From contig NZ_JAAZTU010000034.1 of the NCBI RefSeq assembly GCF_012395185.1, positions 1 to 42,133 on the forward strand: a DNA stretch of 42,133 bases, in the 5' to 3' direction. This document shows positions 9,348 through 17,665 of this stretch, one piece after another; the first letter of the stretch is position 1, and each line of letters starts with the position of its first letter. The translations under genes were made by a program, and so were the position numbers. Under the pieces are notes generated by a model. That model made no database searches. It was not told the DNA's origin and saw only the letters and a list, made by a program, of their open reading frames with translations. Source of the stretch: Vibrio aestuarianus (GTDB taxonomy: Bacteria > Pseudomonadota > Gammaproteobacteria > Enterobacterales > Vibrionaceae).

Positions 9348-10016
9348 TTAGTCGTCGTTCATGATACCTAGAATGCTCAGTAAGCTGATAAACAGGTTCA
9401 AAATATTCAAATACATTGAGATAGTTGCATTGATGTAGTTAGTTTCTTCACCTCGCACGATACGGCTTGTATCAAACAAAATAAAGCCAGAAAATACGAG
9501 CGCTGAAATGCTACTAATAGCAAGTTGAGCTACTGTTGAGCCAACAAAGATATTAATAAGTGCCGCAACAATAACGATGATAAGACCAGCCATTAAGAAA
9601 CTTCTCATGAATGAAAAGTCTTTTTTAGTCGTTATGGTATAAGCGGATAGACCCATAAAAACTAGGCCAGTCAAACCTAAAGCTTGAGCAATAATACTTG
9701 GACCATTTGGAATCGCCACATAATGGTTCAGCATTGGCCCCAAGGCACCACCCATTAATGTAGTAAATACAAACGTCCAAACGATACCTGAAGAAGAGTT
9801 AACTGCTTTAGGCATCACAAAGAAAAGGATTCCGATGGCGGCTAGTTGCATAACTAACGCCATCATTGATGATATTTGCATAGCCATGGTAGCCATTGCT
9901 GCAATAGCACTGGTCATTAGCGTCATTGAAAGTAAGAAGTATGTATTCTTCAATACTTTATTCGTTTGTAATGTGCTCTCTAAACTTGCTGAGCGAGTAA
10001 ACATAGGGCTGTTCAT
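9348..10016 (-). CDS. yccA: Bax1-I family membrane protein YccA, FtsH modulator
   Basis: 222 residues with seven hydrophobic segments spread from about residue 25 to the C-terminus. It matches E. coli YccA in the N-terminal LNTYFLLS-type motif (here LKNTYFLLSMTL), the central AYTITTKKDFSF loop, the GEETNYINATISMYLNILN stretch and the C-terminal FISLLSILGI. In E. coli YccA is an inner-membrane substrate and inhibitor of the quality-control protease FtsH and protects SecY when translocons jam. The start is supported by GAGGAAG upstream. The gene is apparently monocistronic: it has its own terminator and a heat-shock-like promoter upstream. Confidence 0.93.
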   Translation of the reverse strand: MNSPMFTRSASLESTLQTNKVLKNTYFLLSMTLMTSAIAAMATMAMQISSMMALVMQLAAIGILFFVMPKAVNSSSGIVWTFVFTTLMGGALGPMLNHYVAIPNGPSIIAQALGLTGLVFMGLSAYTITTKKDFSFMRSFLMAGLIIVIVAALINIFVGSTVAQLAISSISALVFSGFILFDTSRIVRGEETNYINATISMYLNILNLFISLLSILGIMNDD

Positions 10017-10051
10017 AATCTTCCTCGTAAGGGTTTATGTCTTTAAGTACA

Positions 10052-10081
10052 TTTATGGGGCTGAAAGTTCCATAAATCAAG
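10052..10081 (-). promoter_or_regulatory. Sigma-32-like (heat-shock) promoter upstream of yccA
   Basis: The minus strand reads CTTGATT (10075-10081), a 14-nt spacer, then CCCCATAAA (10052-10060). The E. coli sigma-32 consensus is roughly CTTGAAA, 13-17 nt, CCCCATnTA. Initiation would fall some 25-30 bases before the yccA start. An inverted repeat ATTTATGG / CCATAAAT with an 11-nt spacer (10051-10077) overlaps it. Confidence 0.5.
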
Positions 10082-10174
10082 CCCGATGTACCATTTCTTT
10101 CGTTCCATAATAGTAAAAATAGTCACGGACATGTTAATGAATGTGTAACATGATGTGTCGGTTAACATAAAAGA

Positions 10175-10199
10175 AAAAGAGGTGAAAAACACCTCTTTT
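10175..10199 (-). terminator. Rho-independent terminator of the aap operon
   Basis: Arms AAAAGAGGTG and CACCTCTTTT with a 5-nt A loop; the minus-strand product ends in a T run. It lies 38 bases past the aapP stop codon. Confidence 0.9.
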
Positions 10200-10236
10200 A
10201 TCAATTGGTTAGTAATTGGCAATCAAAGCTTGTTAA

Positions 10237-11004
10237 TTAATGATGCAGAATTTGAGAAAGGAAGTTTCGTGTTCTGTCTGATTGTGGGTTTTCAAAGAAC
10301 TCAACTGGGTTGTTTTCTTCAATGATTTCACCCGCATCCATAAAGATAACTCTATCGGCGACTTCTTTAGCAAAGCCCATTTCATGCGTCACACAAAGCA
10401 TAGTCATGCCTTCTTCAGCCAACTCGACCATTACATCCAGTACTTCCCTAACCATCTCTGGGTCAAGCGCCGATGTTGGTTCATCAAATAACATGACTTG
10501 TGGGTTCATACATAATGAGCGAGCAATGGCAACACGTTGTTGCTGACCACCAGACAGTTGACCTGGATATTTGTCCGCTTGATCTGGGATCTTCACCCTT
10601 TCTAAATACTTCATTGCGATAGCTTCGGCTTCGCCCTTAGGCATTTTTTTGACCCAAATAGGAGCTAGGGTGCAGTTTTCCAATACAGTTAGGTGAGGGA
10701 ATAAATTAAAGTGTTGAAAACACATGCCGACTTCGCGGCGAACGGCTTCGATATTTTTTAAATCTTCAGTTAACTCATTGCCTGCAACGATAATTTGACC
10801 TTTTTGATGCTCTTCAAGTCGATTAATACAGCGAATCATGGTCGATTTACCTGAGCCGGAAGGGCCACAAATAACGATTTTTTCGCCTTTTTTCACCGTT
10901 AGATTGATGTTTTTCAGTACGTGAAACTCTCCGTACCATTTATTCATATCATTAATCTGAATCATGACTTCTTCAGAGGGAGCTAGTTTGTGTTGTTGCG
11001 TCAT
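10237..11004 (-). CDS. aapP: Amino-acid ABC importer, ATP-binding subunit AapP
   Basis: 255 residues, typical of the polar amino-acid importer ATPases. Walker [10 protein letters not shown] is at 47-55, the signature LSGGQQQR at 150-157, Walker B with LFDEPTS at 172-178, and the switch histidine is in CVTHEMGFA. It drives import through AapQ/AapM at the cytoplasmic face. It is the last gene of aapJ-aapQ-aapM-aapP, 21 bases after aapM, with AAGGACG before the ATG and a terminator beyond it. The aap/bzt class takes up a broad range of L-amino acids, including glutamate and aspartate. The exact substrate here is inferred from the family only. Confidence 0.93.
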   Translation of the reverse strand: MTQQHKLAPSEEVMIQINDMNKWYGEFHVLKNINLTVKKGEKIVICGPSGSGKSTMIRCINRLEEHQKGQIIVAGNELTEDLKNIEAVRREVGMCFQHFNLFPHLTVLENCTLAPIWVKKMPKGEAEAIAMKYLERVKIPDQADKYPGQLSGGQQQRVAIARSLCMNPQVMLFDEPTSALDPEMVREVLDVMVELAEEGMTMLCVTHEMGFAKEVADRVIFMDAGEIIEENNPVEFFENPQSDRTRNFLSQILHH

Positions 11005-11025
11005 AATACGTCCTTGAATTCTTAA

Positions 11026-12123
11026 TTATCGTTTGTGACCAGTGTGGAGTTTGTTTTCGAGCCATATCGAGTATCTCGACATACCAAAACAAAACACCCA
11101 GAACACTAACGCGACAAATATATAACTTTCGGTCGCAAAGCCTAACCATTCAGGGTCAGTATTTGCTGCTTGTCCAATACCTAAAACGTCGAACATACCG
11201 ATAATGAGTACCAAACTGGTATCTTTAAATAAACCAATGAAAGTATTCACAATTGATGGAATGGTGATTTTTAGCGCCTGAGGCAAAATAATTAAACTGA
11301 TTTTTTTCCAGTAGCTCAAGCCAAGCGCATCGGCTGCTTCATATTGACCTTTTGGTATCGCTTGTAGGCCACCACGAATCACTTCAGCCATATAAGCCGC
11401 ACTGAACATGACGACCCCAATCAGTGCGCGGATCAGCTTGTCGGTTTCTGAGCCTTCGGAAAGGAAAAGCGGTAGCATAACCGACGCCATAAACAGTACA
11501 GTAATCAGAGGAACGCCACGCCAAACTTCAATATATACAGTACATAAGCTACGTATAATTGGCATGTCTGAACGACGACCTAAAGCCAAGGCAACACCGA
11601 TTGGTAATGACACCACAATACCGACTAAAGCGATGATCAATGTTACGAGTAGGCCACCCCACTTATGCGTATCAACAACTTCTAATCCAAAAAAACCACC
11701 GTACAGCAAAGCTGCAACCATAAATGGATAGATATTGACAAAGAATAACCATATCCATGTTTTTTTAGGCGTTTTTTCATACGCAAGTAGTACAGTGAAA
11801 ATCGCTAGTGTGAAATAGAAAAGGCGAGGGCGCCAAAGTTCAGCTTCAGGGTAAAAGCCGTACATGAACTGATCCCATCTAACACTGATAAACACCCAAC
11901 AAGCACCGTCACGAGTGCAATCATTACGTGTACTGCCTATCCAATCGGCATTGAATATTGCCCAATTAAAGACATACCAAATCAAGGATAGAGCTATATA
12001 ACCGAGGACTAATGTAAGAACCGAGTTTACGGCGTTGTTAAAAAGGTTTTTTCGTAACCAACCGACCAGACCAACAGTATTAGCAGGAGGCGGAAGGCTA
12101 GGCTGAAATTGATGTACTTTCAT
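11026..12123 (-). CDS. aapM: Amino-acid ABC importer, permease AapM
   Basis: 365 residues. A long N-terminal part has several hydrophobic segments, then comes a HisM-type permease domain with the EAA loop (YEAADALGLSYWKKISLIILPQA) that docks AapP. The aap/bzt permeases are longer than ordinary HisM/GltK proteins, as here. I take the ATG at 12121-12123: GGTGGAG lies 7-8 nt before it and it follows the aapQ stop with a single base between, which suggests translational coupling. An in-frame TTG 21 bases further upstream would overlap aapQ and lacks a better ribosome site. Confidence 0.9.
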   Translation of the reverse strand: MKVHQFQPSLPPPANTVGLVGWLRKNLFNNAVNSVLTLVLGYIALSLIWYVFNWAIFNADWIGSTRNDCTRDGACWVFISVRWDQFMYGFYPEAELWRPRLFYFTLAIFTVLLAYEKTPKKTWIWLFFVNIYPFMVAALLYGGFFGLEVVDTHKWGGLLVTLIIALVGIVVSLPIGVALALGRRSDMPIIRSLCTVYIEVWRGVPLITVLFMASVMLPLFLSEGSETDKLIRALIGVVMFSAAYMAEVIRGGLQAIPKGQYEAADALGLSYWKKISLIILPQALKITIPSIVNTFIGLFKDTSLVLIIGMFDVLGIGQAANTDPEWLGFATESYIFVALVFWVFCFGMSRYSIWLENKLHTGHKR

Positions 12124-12124
12124 C

Positions 12125-13330
12125 TTATCTCTCCACCAAAGCAACTTTACGGTTATAAATGTTCATTAACGCTGAGGTAACCAAGCTTAGTGTCAGGTAA
12201 ACCCCCATCGTCATCGCGATAATTTCAATGGCTTGCCCAGTCTGGTTGAGTGTTGTTCCTGCAAAAACAGATACTAAATCTGGATAACCTATTGCCATAG
12301 CTAACGATGAGTTTTTCGTTAAGTTTAAGTACTGGCTGGTTAACGGTGGGATGATGATGCGTAGTGCCTGTGGAATCACAACCAGTTTCAATGTTTTTGA
12401 TCTTGGTAAGCCAAGAGACATGGCTGCTTCTGATTGACCGTGATTGACGGCATTGATACCAGAACGAACGATCTCAGCGATGAAGGCGGCTGTATAAATA
12501 CTAAGTGCGACAAGTAAAGCGGCCAATTCGGGGATAATACTTATACCACCCTGGAAGTTGAACCCTTTTAGTGCGGGATATTCCGCAGAGATAGGTCGAC
12601 CCATAATAAAATAAACAACGACTGGTAAAATGACACACAGAGCGAAAATTATCCTGCCCATTGGTGTTTGTTGGCCGGTTAAACTTTGTCTGTTTTTAGC
12701 CCATATACCAATAATGATTGAAGTTATCAACCCGGCGATGAAGGTAAAAAATATCGCTGAACTGCCTGCTTCAAAAACTGGTGAGGGAAAGAATAGGCCT
12801 CGAACGTTAAGGAAAATTGAATCTCCTAACTGCATGCTTTGTCTTGGTGAAGGCAGTGCTTGTAAAACGGCAAAATACCAAAAGAAAATTTGTAACAGCA
12901 AAGGAATATTACGGAATGTTTCAATGTATACAGCAGCTAATCGACTCACCAGCCAGTTCGATGACAAACGAGCAATCCCAATAAAGAAACCAAGGATGGT
13001 TGCTAGAATAACACCAAGCAAGGAAACCAAAGCCGTATTTAAAAGACCAACAACAAAGGTGCGTCCATAGGAGAATGTTTCATCATATTCAACAAGAGTT
13101 AGGCCAATCCCAAAGCCAGCCTCTTGATCTAAAAAATCAAAGCCGGTCGCGATACCGCGAGCGTCTAAGTTGGAAAGTGCGTTTGACACAATGGTATAAA
13201 AGAAAAAGACCAATGCCGATACTGCAATGACTTGAAATACGACTGATCGAAAGGTGGGATTATAGAACAGGTTTGCGCTTTTCGCCGAGGGAGCCTCAGA
13301 CTTAGCCGCAATAGTATTAGTAGGTTTCAT
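12125..13330 (-). CDS. aapQ: Amino-acid ABC importer, permease AapQ
   Basis: 401 residues, with an N-terminal membrane anchor near 28-50 and a HisM-type permease domain that ends with the EAA loop SEAAMSLGLPRSKTLKLVVIPQA. The insertion between the first permease helices and the core (with SAEYPALKGFNFQGG) is typical of AapQ/BztB. It pairs with AapM to form the inner-membrane channel for the binding protein AapJ. GAGG lies 9 nt before the ATG. The gene follows aapJ after a 69-base gap containing a terminator-like hairpin, and its end nearly touches aapM. Confidence 0.92.
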   Translation of the reverse strand: MKPTNTIAAKSEAPSAKSANLFYNPTFRSVVFQVIAVSALVFFFYTIVSNALSNLDARGIATGFDFLDQEAGFGIGLTLVEYDETFSYGRTFVVGLLNTALVSLLGVILATILGFFIGIARLSSNWLVSRLAAVYIETFRNIPLLLQIFFWYFAVLQALPSPRQSMQLGDSIFLNVRGLFFPSPVFEAGSSAIFFTFIAGLITSIIIGIWAKNRQSLTGQQTPMGRIIFALCVILPVVVYFIMGRPISAEYPALKGFNFQGGISIIPELAALLVALSIYTAAFIAEIVRSGINAVNHGQSEAAMSLGLPRSKTLKLVVIPQALRIIIPPLTSQYLNLTKNSSLAMAIGYPDLVSVFAGTTLNQTGQAIEIIAMTMGVYLTLSLVTSALMNIYNRKVALVER

Positions 13331-13356
13331 ACAACTATAACCTCAAATCCATTTTC

Positions 13357-13380
13357 TAAAAAAGGCGGCCGAAACCGCCC
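13357..13380 (-). terminator. Attenuating terminator between aapJ and aapQ
   Basis: On the minus strand GGCGG-TTTCGG-CCGCC is followed by seven T. It lies 20 bases after aapJ and 27 before the aapQ start, inside the operon. A leaky terminator here would give more binding protein than permease, as is usual in periplasmic-binding-protein importers. Confidence 0.8.
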
Positions 13381-13399
13381 ATTTGGGTTTGTTTCACTA

Positions 13400-14428
13400 T
13401 TAACGGAGTGGTGGAGCGTACATAAAGCCGCCAGCGTTCCACAAAGCATTTACACCACGTGAGATTTGCAGTGGTGAGCCAGTACCAACGGTGCGCTCAA
13501 AACTTTCACCGTAGTTACCAACTTGTTTCACGATTTGGTAACCCCAGTCATCACGAATACCTAAACCTTTACCTTTAGGTCCATCAAGGCCAAGGATACG
13601 TTTGATGTTTGGATCATTTGACTTGAGCATTTCATCAGCATTTTTAGACGTGATGCCGTATTCTTCAGCGTTAATCATTGCATTCAACGTCCATTTTGCA
13701 ACGTTGAACCATTTGTCATCGTCTTGACGTACTACTGGACCAAGAGGCTCTTTAGAAATAATTTCCGGAAGTACAACCGCTACATTAGGGTCTTGTAAAT
13801 TTAGGCGAAGAGCATATAGGCCTGATTGGTCAGTCGTTAACACATCACAACGACCCGCGTCGAAACCTTTCGAAGTTTGAGCGGCAGTATCAAATACAAC
13901 GGGCTTGTAGCTCATACCGGTATTACGGAAGTAATCGGCTAAGTTAAGCTCTGTTGTGGTACCTGACTGAACGCAAACAGACGCACCATCAAGTTCTTTG
14001 GCACTCTTGATACCAAGATCTTTTTTAACCATAAAGCCTTGACCGTCGTAGTAGTTTACGCCAACGAAGTTAAGACCTAGGGCGCTATCACGTTGTAAAG
14101 TCCATGTTGTGTTACGTGAAAGAACATCGATTTCACCGGACTGAAGTGCTGTAAAGCGTTCTTTAGCGGTTAGTGGCACATATTTTACTTTTGACTTGTC
14201 ACCAAGAACTGCAGCTGCAAGTGCTTGACAATATTCAACATCAATTCCTTCCCATTCACCTTTAGAGTTTGGGTTTGAGAAGCCCGGTAGACCAGTACTT
14301 ACGCCACAAGTCAAAACGCCTTGTGAAAGAACTTTATCTAGGGTGCTGTCTGCAGCAGAAGCTGTTGTCGCCATCATGGCAGTAGAAGCCGCTACAACTG
14401 AAGCAAGAAGTGTTAGTTTATTCGCCAT
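13400..14428 (-). CDS. aapJ: Periplasmic general L-amino-acid binding protein AapJ
   Basis: 342 residues from the chosen start. The signal peptide (MANKLTLLASVVAASTAMMA, cleavage after ASA near residue 25) is followed by a solute-binding fold of the AapJ/BztA type: VLTCGVSTGLPGFSNPN at the mature N-terminus, then GIDVEYCQALAAAVLGD and RFTALQSGEIDVLSRNTTWT. It binds amino acids in the periplasm and delivers them to AapQM. I prefer the ATG at 14426-14428 because AGGAAGGA lies 5-6 nt upstream and the product begins directly with the signal peptide. An in-frame ATG at 14452 has no ribosome site and would add eight residues before the signal. It is the first gene of the operon. Confidence 0.93.
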   Translation of the reverse strand: MANKLTLLASVVAASTAMMATTASAADSTLDKVLSQGVLTCGVSTGLPGFSNPNSKGEWEGIDVEYCQALAAAVLGDKSKVKYVPLTAKERFTALQSGEIDVLSRNTTWTLQRDSALGLNFVGVNYYDGQGFMVKKDLGIKSAKELDGASVCVQSGTTTELNLADYFRNTGMSYKPVVFDTAAQTSKGFDAGRCDVLTTDQSGLYALRLNLQDPNVAVVLPEIISKEPLGPVVRQDDDKWFNVAKWTLNAMINAEEYGITSKNADEMLKSNDPNIKRILGLDGPKGKGLGIRDDWGYQIVKQVGNYGESFERTVGTGSPLQISRGVNALWNAGGFMYAPPLR

Positions 14429-14886
14429 TTGTATCCTTCCTGTATGATCCATGTTAAACCAGGTGACACCTGATACAACGTAGTAAAAATATTGTGTTTC
14501 TTATTTCATTTGGCTGTGTTTGCACATAAAAGCACATTTATAAATCAACCGTTTATAAGCGTAGATAAGGATTTGTATTTTCTCAAATGCATAATTTGAA
14601 AAGATTTTTGATTAGAGTCACAAACCTAAGCTGCGGTTAGAATGACTAAATGTTAAGTGAATGTAAATAGTGCAACAGTGACCAAGAGTAGGGCAACAGA
14701 TGGAAGCAGTATCTTTATCTTTTAATATGAAATTAACATTTGTATCATTAGATGGCTGTGGAGTTTTTCACTAGAACTTGTTGTAAATTTAGTCAATAAT
14801 TATTTTGCAGTGGATCTTTGGTGTCGTCGTTGCCCTATTTTTGGTAGCATCTAGCGAATAGTTATTTACTTTATTCATGGAATGAA
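14429..14886. other. Divergent intergenic region aapJ / siroheme gene, 458 bases
   Basis: A+T-rich, with no coding frame I can support and no terminator. It must hold the promoters of both flanking genes, but I find no convincing -35/-10 pair on either strand. The only ordered element is a 13-base inverted repeat CAGGTGACACCTG at 14460-14472, 32 bases before the aapJ start codon. Confidence 0.7.
14460..14472. promoter_or_regulatory. Inverted repeat in the aapJ leader
   Basis: CAGGTG and CACCTG surround one central base. The position fits an operator or a small leader hairpin, and no regulator is recognised. Arms of six bases can arise by chance. Confidence 0.25.
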
Positions 14887-15807
14887 ATGCAGTATTTTCC
14901 CCTGTTTCTAAATTTGAACGATAAACCGGTGTTGGTTGTTGGTGGTGGTGAAGTTGCGTGTCGAAAAGTCGATGCTTTAATCCGAGCTGGCGCTCTTGTC
15001 ACGATTGTATCGCCTAAAATAGAGCCATACTTGTTAGAACTCGTTGAGCAAAAGCGTTGTCAATGGGTGCAAAATTTCTACTCATCCGAGTTACTCACTA
15101 ACGATTATTTGCAAGTATGGGCAACGACGGATAACCCTTCGTTGAATCATCAAGTGCATAAAGATGCGAAAAATTCTCGAATTTTAGTCAATGTAGTTGA
15201 CGATCAACCGTATTGTGATTTCATTACCCCTTCGATGATCGAGCGTGGGCGAATTCAAATTGCGATCTCAAGTGGGGGAGCATCTCCAGTTTTAGTTCGC
15301 AATATCCGAGAAACACTAGAGGCAGTGTTACCACAAAACTTATCATTATTGGCAGATTTTGGCTCATCTAAGCGAAATTCGATCAAACAGTCGCTAGCTT
15401 CTGTGTCGGAACGACGTAAGTTTTGGGAAGAGTTTCTCGCTGAGCCTAAAGTTGAAAATGCAAAAAATAGAGAGGATTTGGAGGCGCTATACCAACAAGC
15501 TTTGAAGCAACCTATTGATAATGAAGGGCAATGTACATGGATCAATTTTGGTGATGATGTAGAGCTATTACCGATTAAAGCGCTCCGTTATATGCAGCGT
15601 GCAGAGATCGTATTTTTTGAAGAAAACTGCCCATTTGAGTTTATTGACCTCGTCCGTCGGGATGCGGAAAGGGAAAGTTTCCAAGATGCAGCGCAGCTTG
15701 CAGAAAAATTAAACCAAGCGAGAGCAGAAAAACGACGAATTTGTGTGTTGATGCCTAAGCAGGCAACAGATTACACACTGTTAATAGGGGCAGATTTAAC
15801 CTTATAG
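14887..15807 (+). CDS. Siroheme synthase N-domain (precorrin-2 dehydrogenase/ferrochelatase) with degenerate SUMT tail
   Basis: 306 residues. Residues 1-205 match the Met8-like half of CysG, which oxidises precorrin-2 with NAD and inserts Fe(II) to make siroheme. They show the NAD loop VVGGGEVACRKV (17-28), NVVDD with D105 at the catalytic position, and SSGGASPVLVR, where S128 matches the CysG phosphoserine. Residues about 217-300 resemble the first part of the uroporphyrinogen methyltransferase half (LLPIKALRYMQRAEIVFFEE, then IDLVRRDAER). That domain is cut short: the GAGPGDP SAM motif is replaced by NFGDDVE and the later motifs are missing. It should therefore not methylate, and a separate SUMT is expected elsewhere. 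The start is supported by GGAATG just before the ATG. No cysteine-biosynthesis genes are adjacent. Confidence 0.88.
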   Translation: MQYFPLFLNLNDKPVLVVGGGEVACRKVDALIRAGALVTIVSPKIEPYLLELVEQKRCQWVQNFYSSELLTNDYLQVWATTDNPSLNHQVHKDAKNSRILVNVVDDQPYCDFITPSMIERGRIQIAISSGGASPVLVRNIRETLEAVLPQNLSLLADFGSSKRNSIKQSLASVSERRKFWEEFLAEPKVENAKNREDLEALYQQALKQPIDNEGQCTWINFGDDVELLPIKALRYMQRAEIVFFEENCPFEFIDLVRRDAERESFQDAAQLAEKLNQARAEKRRICVLMPKQATDYTLLIGADLTL

Positions 15808-15863
15808 CTATTAGCCGTTCGTTAGGTTTAAAGCTTCAATCGAGTATGCAAATTGCTTGAATA

Positions 15864-15896
15864 AAAATAAGCCACCGATATGCGGTGGCATTTTTA
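15864..15896. terminator. Bidirectional terminator, siroheme gene / yajQ
   Basis: GCCACCG (15871-15877) pairs with CGGTGGC (15883-15889). ATTTTTA follows on the plus strand and TTATTTTTATT on the minus strand. It serves both convergent genes and ends just before the yajQ stop codon. Confidence 0.92.
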
Positions 15897-15897
15897 G

Positions 15898-16380
15898 TTA
15901 GTCTCGGAAATTCTCGTATTGGAAGGGTTGTCCCATATCCGATTCACGCATAAGTGCGATTACCGACTGTAAGTCGTCTCTCTTCTTACCTGTGACTCGT
16001 ACTTTATCACCTTGGATTGATGCTTGAACTTTTAGCTTTGCATCTTTAATCGCTTTCACTACTTTCTTCGCTGTTAAGGTATCCACTCCTTGCTTAAACT
16101 GGACATCTTTGTGCCAACGTCTGCCTGTACCAACAGCTTCTTTGGCATCTATGGAGTTTGCGTCGACTCCTCGTTTTGCAAGGTTTCCGCGTAAGATATC
16201 CATCATCTGGTTCAGTTGGAAATCATGCTCAGCAGAGAGTTTTACGGTTTCATCTTTGAGTTCAAAACTGGCTTCAACATTTCTAAAGTCAAAGCGAGTA
16301 GCCAGTTCACGGTTTGCATTGTCGACAGCGTTACGAATTTCAACATTATCGACTTCTGAAACGATATCAAAAGAAGGCAT
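15898..16380 (-). CDS. yajQ: YajQ family nucleotide-binding protein
   Basis: 160 residues, full length for the family (E. coli YajQ 163). It starts [11 protein letters not shown] and contains [29 protein letters not shown] and the C-terminal [19 protein letters not shown], all conserved YajQ blocks making two ferredoxin-like halves. Members bind nucleotides or tRNA in vitro, and a Xanthomonas member is a cyclic-di-GMP effector acting with a transcription factor; the role in this organism is unknown. AAGGAACT lies before the ATG. It begins 15 bases after the aroH stop on the same strand, so the two are probably co-transcribed. The functional link is not obvious. Confidence 0.94.
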   Translation of the reverse strand: MPSFDIVSEVDNVEIRNAVDNANRELATRFDFRNVEASFELKDETVKLSAEHDFQLNQMMDILRGNLAKRGVDANSIDAKEAVGTGRRWHKDVQFKQGVDTLTAKKVVKAIKDAKLKVQASIQGDKVRVTGKKRDDLQSVIALMRESDMGQPFQYENFRD

Positions 16381-16395
16381 GGTAGTTCCTTATAT

Positions 16396-17457
16396 TTATT
16401 TTAAGTTGCGGCGGTCTGCGATTGCTTTAGCAAGCATATCAAGCATGGTCACTGTTTCATCCCAGCCTAAGCAAGGGTCAGTGATGGATTGGCCGTAAGT
16501 TAGGTTATCTAAGTCGTGCATTGGTTGATTGCCTTCAATAATAAAGCTCTCTGCCATAATGCCTGCGACAAAATCTTTTCCTGCTCTAATTTGCGTACAA
16601 ATATCAGCAGCAACCTCGATTTGTTTGCTGTGCTGCTTCTGGCAATTGGCGTGACTAAAGTCGACAACAAGTCGTTGTGGTAAATCAAATTCGGCCAATT
16701 GCTGACAAGCTTGCGCTACGGAATCTGCATCAAAATTAGGCCCGGTATCGCCACCGCGTAAAATGACGTGACCATAGGGATTACCGGTGGTGCGGTATAC
16801 TGTCATACGGCCATTTTTATCTGGTGAGTAAAAATAGTGCGAAGCTTGTGCAGCGCGAATAGCATCAATAGCAATTTTGATATTACCATTGGTACCATTT
16901 TTAAAACCAACCGGACACGAAAGCGCAGAGGCCATTTCACGGTGAATTTGAGATTCAGTTGTACGAGCACCGATTGCTCCCCAAGTGATGAGGTCAGCAA
17001 TATATTGACCGGTAATCATATCGAGAAATTCAGTGGCTGTTGCTAAGCCTAGCTTATTGATATCAAGTAATAGCTGACGTGCTTTATTAAGGCCGGTTTC
17101 TAGTGCGTATGAGCCATCTAAATTTGGATCGGTAATTAAACCTTTCCAACCAATTACAGTTCTTGGTTTTTCAAAATAGGTACGCATAACAATGAAAAGC
17201 TCTTTATCGTATTGAGCTTGAATTGAACTTAAACGGCGTGCGTAATCTAAAGCGGCTTCAGTATCATGAACTGAGCATGGTCCAACGATAACAAGTAGAC
17301 GATCATCTTGACCCGTGAGGATATTTTCAATTTGACGACGTGAGTTGGCAATACGCTCAGCAACATCATTTGTGATCGGATGCGCATTTCCAAGTTCTGC
17401 TGGTGTTGGCATCGGACCCATTGCTTGAGTTCTTAATTCATCTGTTTTTAATGGCAT
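16396..17457 (-). CDS. aroH: 3-deoxy-7-phosphoheptulonate synthase, AroH (Trp-sensitive) type
   Basis: 353 residues from the chosen ATG (E. coli AroH 348). It condenses phosphoenolpyruvate with erythrose-4-phosphate, the first step to chorismate. Class I motifs: VGPCSVHD with metal ligand C61, MRTYFEKPRT, GWKGLI, ARTTESQIHREMASALSCPVGFKNGT and VVDFSHANCQKQH. Start TDELRT, SRRQIEN and the end SITDPCLGW agree with E. coli AroH rather than AroF or AroG, so tryptophan-type feedback is inferred. An open frame extends 38 codons upstream to a TTG, but that part has no homology and no ribosome site. No TrpR-like operator (CTAG-centred palindrome) is visible upstream. It is followed by yajQ and diverges from a PEP-synthase-like gene. 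Confidence 0.92.
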   Translation of the reverse strand: MPLKTDELRTQAMGPMPTPAELGNAHPITNDVAERIANSRRQIENILTGQDDRLLVIVGPCSVHDTEAALDYARRLSSIQAQYDKELFIVMRTYFEKPRTVIGWKGLITDPNLDGSYALETGLNKARQLLLDINKLGLATATEFLDMITGQYIADLITWGAIGARTTESQIHREMASALSCPVGFKNGTNGNIKIAIDAIRAAQASHYFYSPDKNGRMTVYRTTGNPYGHVILRGGDTGPNFDADSVAQACQQLAEFDLPQRLVVDFSHANCQKQHSKQIEVAADICTQIRAGKDFVAGIMAESFIIEGNQPMHDLDNLTYGQSITDPCLGWDETVTMLDMLAKAIADRRNLK

Positions 17458-17536
17458 ACTAAAGCCTGTACTCTTATTGCGAAGCGCTAAAGATAGCGGA
17501 ATTGGCAAGAGGAATAAACTGTAAAACGGAAAACTT

Positions 17537-17548
17537 ATTATCGATAAT
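17537..17548. promoter_or_regulatory. 12-bp palindrome in the aroH / PEP-like divergent region
   Basis: Perfect palindrome ATTATCGATAAT in the 208-base divergent spacer. Two direct TGTAAA half-sites flank it (17520-17525 and 17550-17555), exactly 30 bases apart. TGTAAA is the left half of a TyrR box, but neither copy has the TTTACA partner at the right distance. A regulatory role is possible but unproven. Confidence 0.25.
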
Positions 17549-17665
17549 GTGTAAAGTGAAAAGTTATTCAATTTATTTTCATAAATATCTAATTTTATTC
17601 TTGTATTCGATCTTCGCTATAGGTATTTTCCAGATTAAGATAATAAAAAGTGTTAGGGAGCAGTA

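Noticed and set aside
12630..13070. 146-residue plus-strand frame
   Set aside because: It lies wholly antisense to aapQ, which has clear permease motifs. No start signal and no recognisable protein.
14429..14452. Upstream ATG extending aapJ by eight residues
   Set aside because: No ribosome site, and it would place charged residues before a normal signal peptide. The downstream ATG has AGGAAGGA.
14513..14524. CRP-like TGTG...CACA element upstream of aapJ
   Set aside because: The gap between half-sites is four bases, not the eight needed for a CRP site.
17520..17555. TyrR box upstream of aroH
   Set aside because: TGTAAA occurs twice, but TTTACA is absent at the required spacing on the same site.
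17458..17571. 38-codon N-terminal extension of aroH from a TTG
   Set aside because: It is hydrophobic, without homology to DAHP synthases and without a ribosome site. It contains no tryptophan codons, so it is not a Trp leader peptide either.
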